NCBI GenBank assembly: GCA_030619425.1
Contig: JAUXBJ010000128.1
Span: forward strand, 1 to 6,238
Source: a bacterium
Lineage (GTDB): Bacteria; Zixibacteria; MSB-5A5; GN15; FEB-12
Direction of reading: 5' to 3'
DNA length: 6,238 nt
Below the pieces are notes generated by a model, which did no database searches, was not told where the DNA came from, and saw only the letters and a program-made list of their open reading frames with translations. This document shows, piece after piece, positions 4,972 through 6,238 of this stretch (positions are counted from its first letter, which is position 1; every line of letters starts with the position of its first letter). The position numbers and the translations under genes were made by a program.

Positions 4972-6238
4972 ATGAGTGATGCCGATAGCGACATCAGAAA
5001 ACCGGCTGTGGCGGGGATGTTTTATCCCGCCGCCCCGGGTGAGTTGGCCAAGACAATTGCCGGTTTTTTCGCCGAGGTTGACAAACCACGAGTCGGCGGT
5101 TATCCCCTCGGTCTGATTGTGCCCCACGCCGGCTACCCATACTCAGGCCGGCTGGCAGCGCGAGCCTACAAAATTCTTGAAGGTCATCAGTACGACACGG
5201 TGGTGGTAATCTCGCCATCGCACACTGTTTTCTTTCAGGGGGCCTCGGTGTACGACGGCGGCGGCTACGAAACGCCGCTGGGGGTGGTAGAGACTGACCA
5301 GGAGTTGTCTGCCCGGATAGCCGGTATCCATCCCGCCGTGTATCTTTCGCGCAAAGGCCACGCTACCGGCGCCACCCGCGGCGAGCACGCCCTGGAGGTC
5401 CAACTGCCGTTCTTGCAAGTGGTGTTGGGCCATTTCAGACTAGTAGCGATTGTGATGGGCGACCAGGAGGAGGACACTGTTCGGGCTTTGGGCGAGGTTC
5501 TGGCGGCGGCTTTGACCGGCACCAACAGCCTGTTAGTGGCGTCGACCGATTTGTCGCATTTTCATCCGGAAAAACAGGCGCGACGGTTGGACGCCACGGT
5601 GCAGGACGCCGTTGAGAAATATGACCCGGTGTTGTTGCTGGAAACGCTCAGTTCCGGCAAGGGTGAGGCGTGCGGTGGTGGGCCGATGGCGGCCGTGATG
5701 ATGGCATCGAAACGACTGGGCGGCGCCGAGGTTGCCTTCACCGACTACACTACCTCCGGCGAGTCTACCGGCGACTTCGAAAATGTCGTCGGATACCTGG
5801 CCGCGGCCATCACCGGCAAGGAACCGACTGTTACCCGTTCACCGCTGATCGGCGAACCGGCGGCCACAGGTCCTTCACAGGATGTATCCGATGAGGACCG
5901 CGTCAAATTGCACCAGATCGCTCGTGAGGCCATCGAGACGCGGCTGCGGGACGAACGATACGCACCGCCCTCTGTCGGCTTGCCTGACAAGAAGCGGGGA
6001 GTGTTTGTGACGATCACAATCGATGGCCAGTTGCGCGGTTGTATCGGTCAGATCAGGGCGCGTCAGCAGTTGCATGAGGCCGTGGCTGAGATGGCGCAAG
6101 CGGCGGCGTTCGAGGACTCGCGTTTTCCGCAGTTGACAGCGGTCGAGATCGATCAGATTGAAACTGAAATCTCGGTGCTGACGCCGTTGGAGCGGGTGCA
6201 TGATTTTGAAGACATCAAGGTTGGTCGGGATGGCTTGA
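4972..6238 (+). CDS. amrB: AmmeMemoRadiSam protein B-A fusion: Memo domain joined to AMMECR1 domain (3'-truncated)
   Basis: The frame stays open for 422 codons and runs off the window; the terminal TGA at 6236-6238 is out of frame. Residues about 9-281 are a Memo-family domain, related to class III dioxygenases. Markers are PAVAGMFYP (11-19), PHAGYPYSG (51-59), SPSH (81-84), EHALEVQLPF (138-147), STDLSHF (191-197) and CGGGP (234-238). His52, His84, Asp193 and Cys234 match the metal-site positions known in human MEMO1. After a Pro/Ser-rich linker (about 282-305), an AMMECR1 domain begins near 308 with its hallmark LRGCIG (354-359) and the DSRFPQLTAVEI and EISVLTP blocks (382-405). The last residues, IKVGRDGL, match the domain interior, so perhaps 50-70 residues are missing. 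In many genomes these two proteins are neighbours of a radical SAM enzyme; that third partner is not in view and may follow. The biochemical role is unsettled. The start has AAGGA six bases upstream. Confidence 0.93.
   Translation, partial: MSDADSDIRKPAVAGMFYPAAPGELAKTIAGFFAEVDKPRVGGYPLGLIVPHAGYPYSGRLAARAYKILEGHQYDTVVVISPSHTVFFQGASVYDGGGYETPLGVVETDQELSARIAGIHPAVYLSRKGHATGATRGEHALEVQLPFLQVVLGHFRLVAIVMGDQEEDTVRALGEVLAAALTGTNSLLVASTDLSHFHPEKQARRLDATVQDAVEKYDPVLLLETLSSGKGEACGGGPMAAVMMASKRLGGAEVAFTDYTTSGESTGDFENVVGYLAAAITGKEPTVTRSPLIGEPAATGPSQDVSDEDRVKLHQIAREAIETRLRDERYAPPSVGLPDKKRGVFVTITIDGQLRGCIGQIRARQQLHEAVAEMAQAAAFEDSRFPQLTAVEIDQIETEISVLTPLERVHDFEDIKVGRDGL

Noticed and set aside
5143..5525. 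Minus-strand open frames within the Memo domain region
   Set aside because: They are antisense shadows of a gene whose plus-strand translation carries every Memo family motif.
1..6238. CRISPR array, tRNA, rRNA or transposase gene
   Set aside because: I saw no regularly spaced direct repeats, no cloverleaf-like segment, no rRNA motifs and no transposase-like translation in any frame.

Overview
The window is moderately GC-rich bacterial DNA with tightly packed genes. The organism is probably Gram-negative: one gene encodes a signal-peptide-bearing beta-barrel protein of the Wzi capsule-assembly type, which needs an outer membrane. The mix of a polyprenyl-phosphate sugar transferase, a Wzi-like barrel, a membrane-anchored Ser/Thr kinase-like protein, a Memo-AMMECR1 fusion and a GTCATTGCGAG-type palindromic repeat suggests an environmental lineage such as Zixibacteria or another deep-branching FCB or deltaproteobacterial-type group. 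That placement is a guess; there is no rRNA or marker gene here.

Layout. Positions 2-277 hold the open 3' end of an unrecognised plus-strand gene. A leader of about 250 bp follows, with a candidate extended -10 promoter. Then come two plus-strand genes for cell-surface polysaccharide. The first (527-1927) is a polyprenyl-phosphate sugar-1-phosphate transferase of the WbaP/PglC fold, which would start a lipid-linked glycan. The second (1999-3462) is a Wzi-like outer-membrane barrel that would hold or assemble the finished polymer at the surface. They are 71 bp apart with a perfect 7-bp hairpin between them and no terminator, so they probably form one transcription unit.

Between the convergent Wzi-like and kinase genes (3463-3841) lies a non-coding palindromic element of about 242 bp. 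It has three nested layers of inverted repeat, the innermost being two hairpins that are inverted copies of one another. All six stem differences between those hairpins fall into three compensated base pairs. This is the strongest unexplained structure in the window.

On the minus strand, 3842-4786 encodes a kinase-fold protein with a C-terminal membrane anchor. It keeps the ATP-binding residues but has lost the HRD aspartate, the catalytic-loop lysine and the alpha-C glutamate, so it is probably a pseudokinase. It is divergent from a plus-strand gene (4972 to the window end, incomplete) that fuses a Memo domain to an AMMECR1 domain, i.e. AmmeMemoRadiSam proteins B and A in one chain. The two divergent genes have well-formed sigma70-type promoters placed back to back, with their -35 boxes 4 bp apart, and small dyads sit at the kinase start site. 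This suggests, but does not prove, shared control of the pseudokinase and the Memo-AMMECR1 protein.
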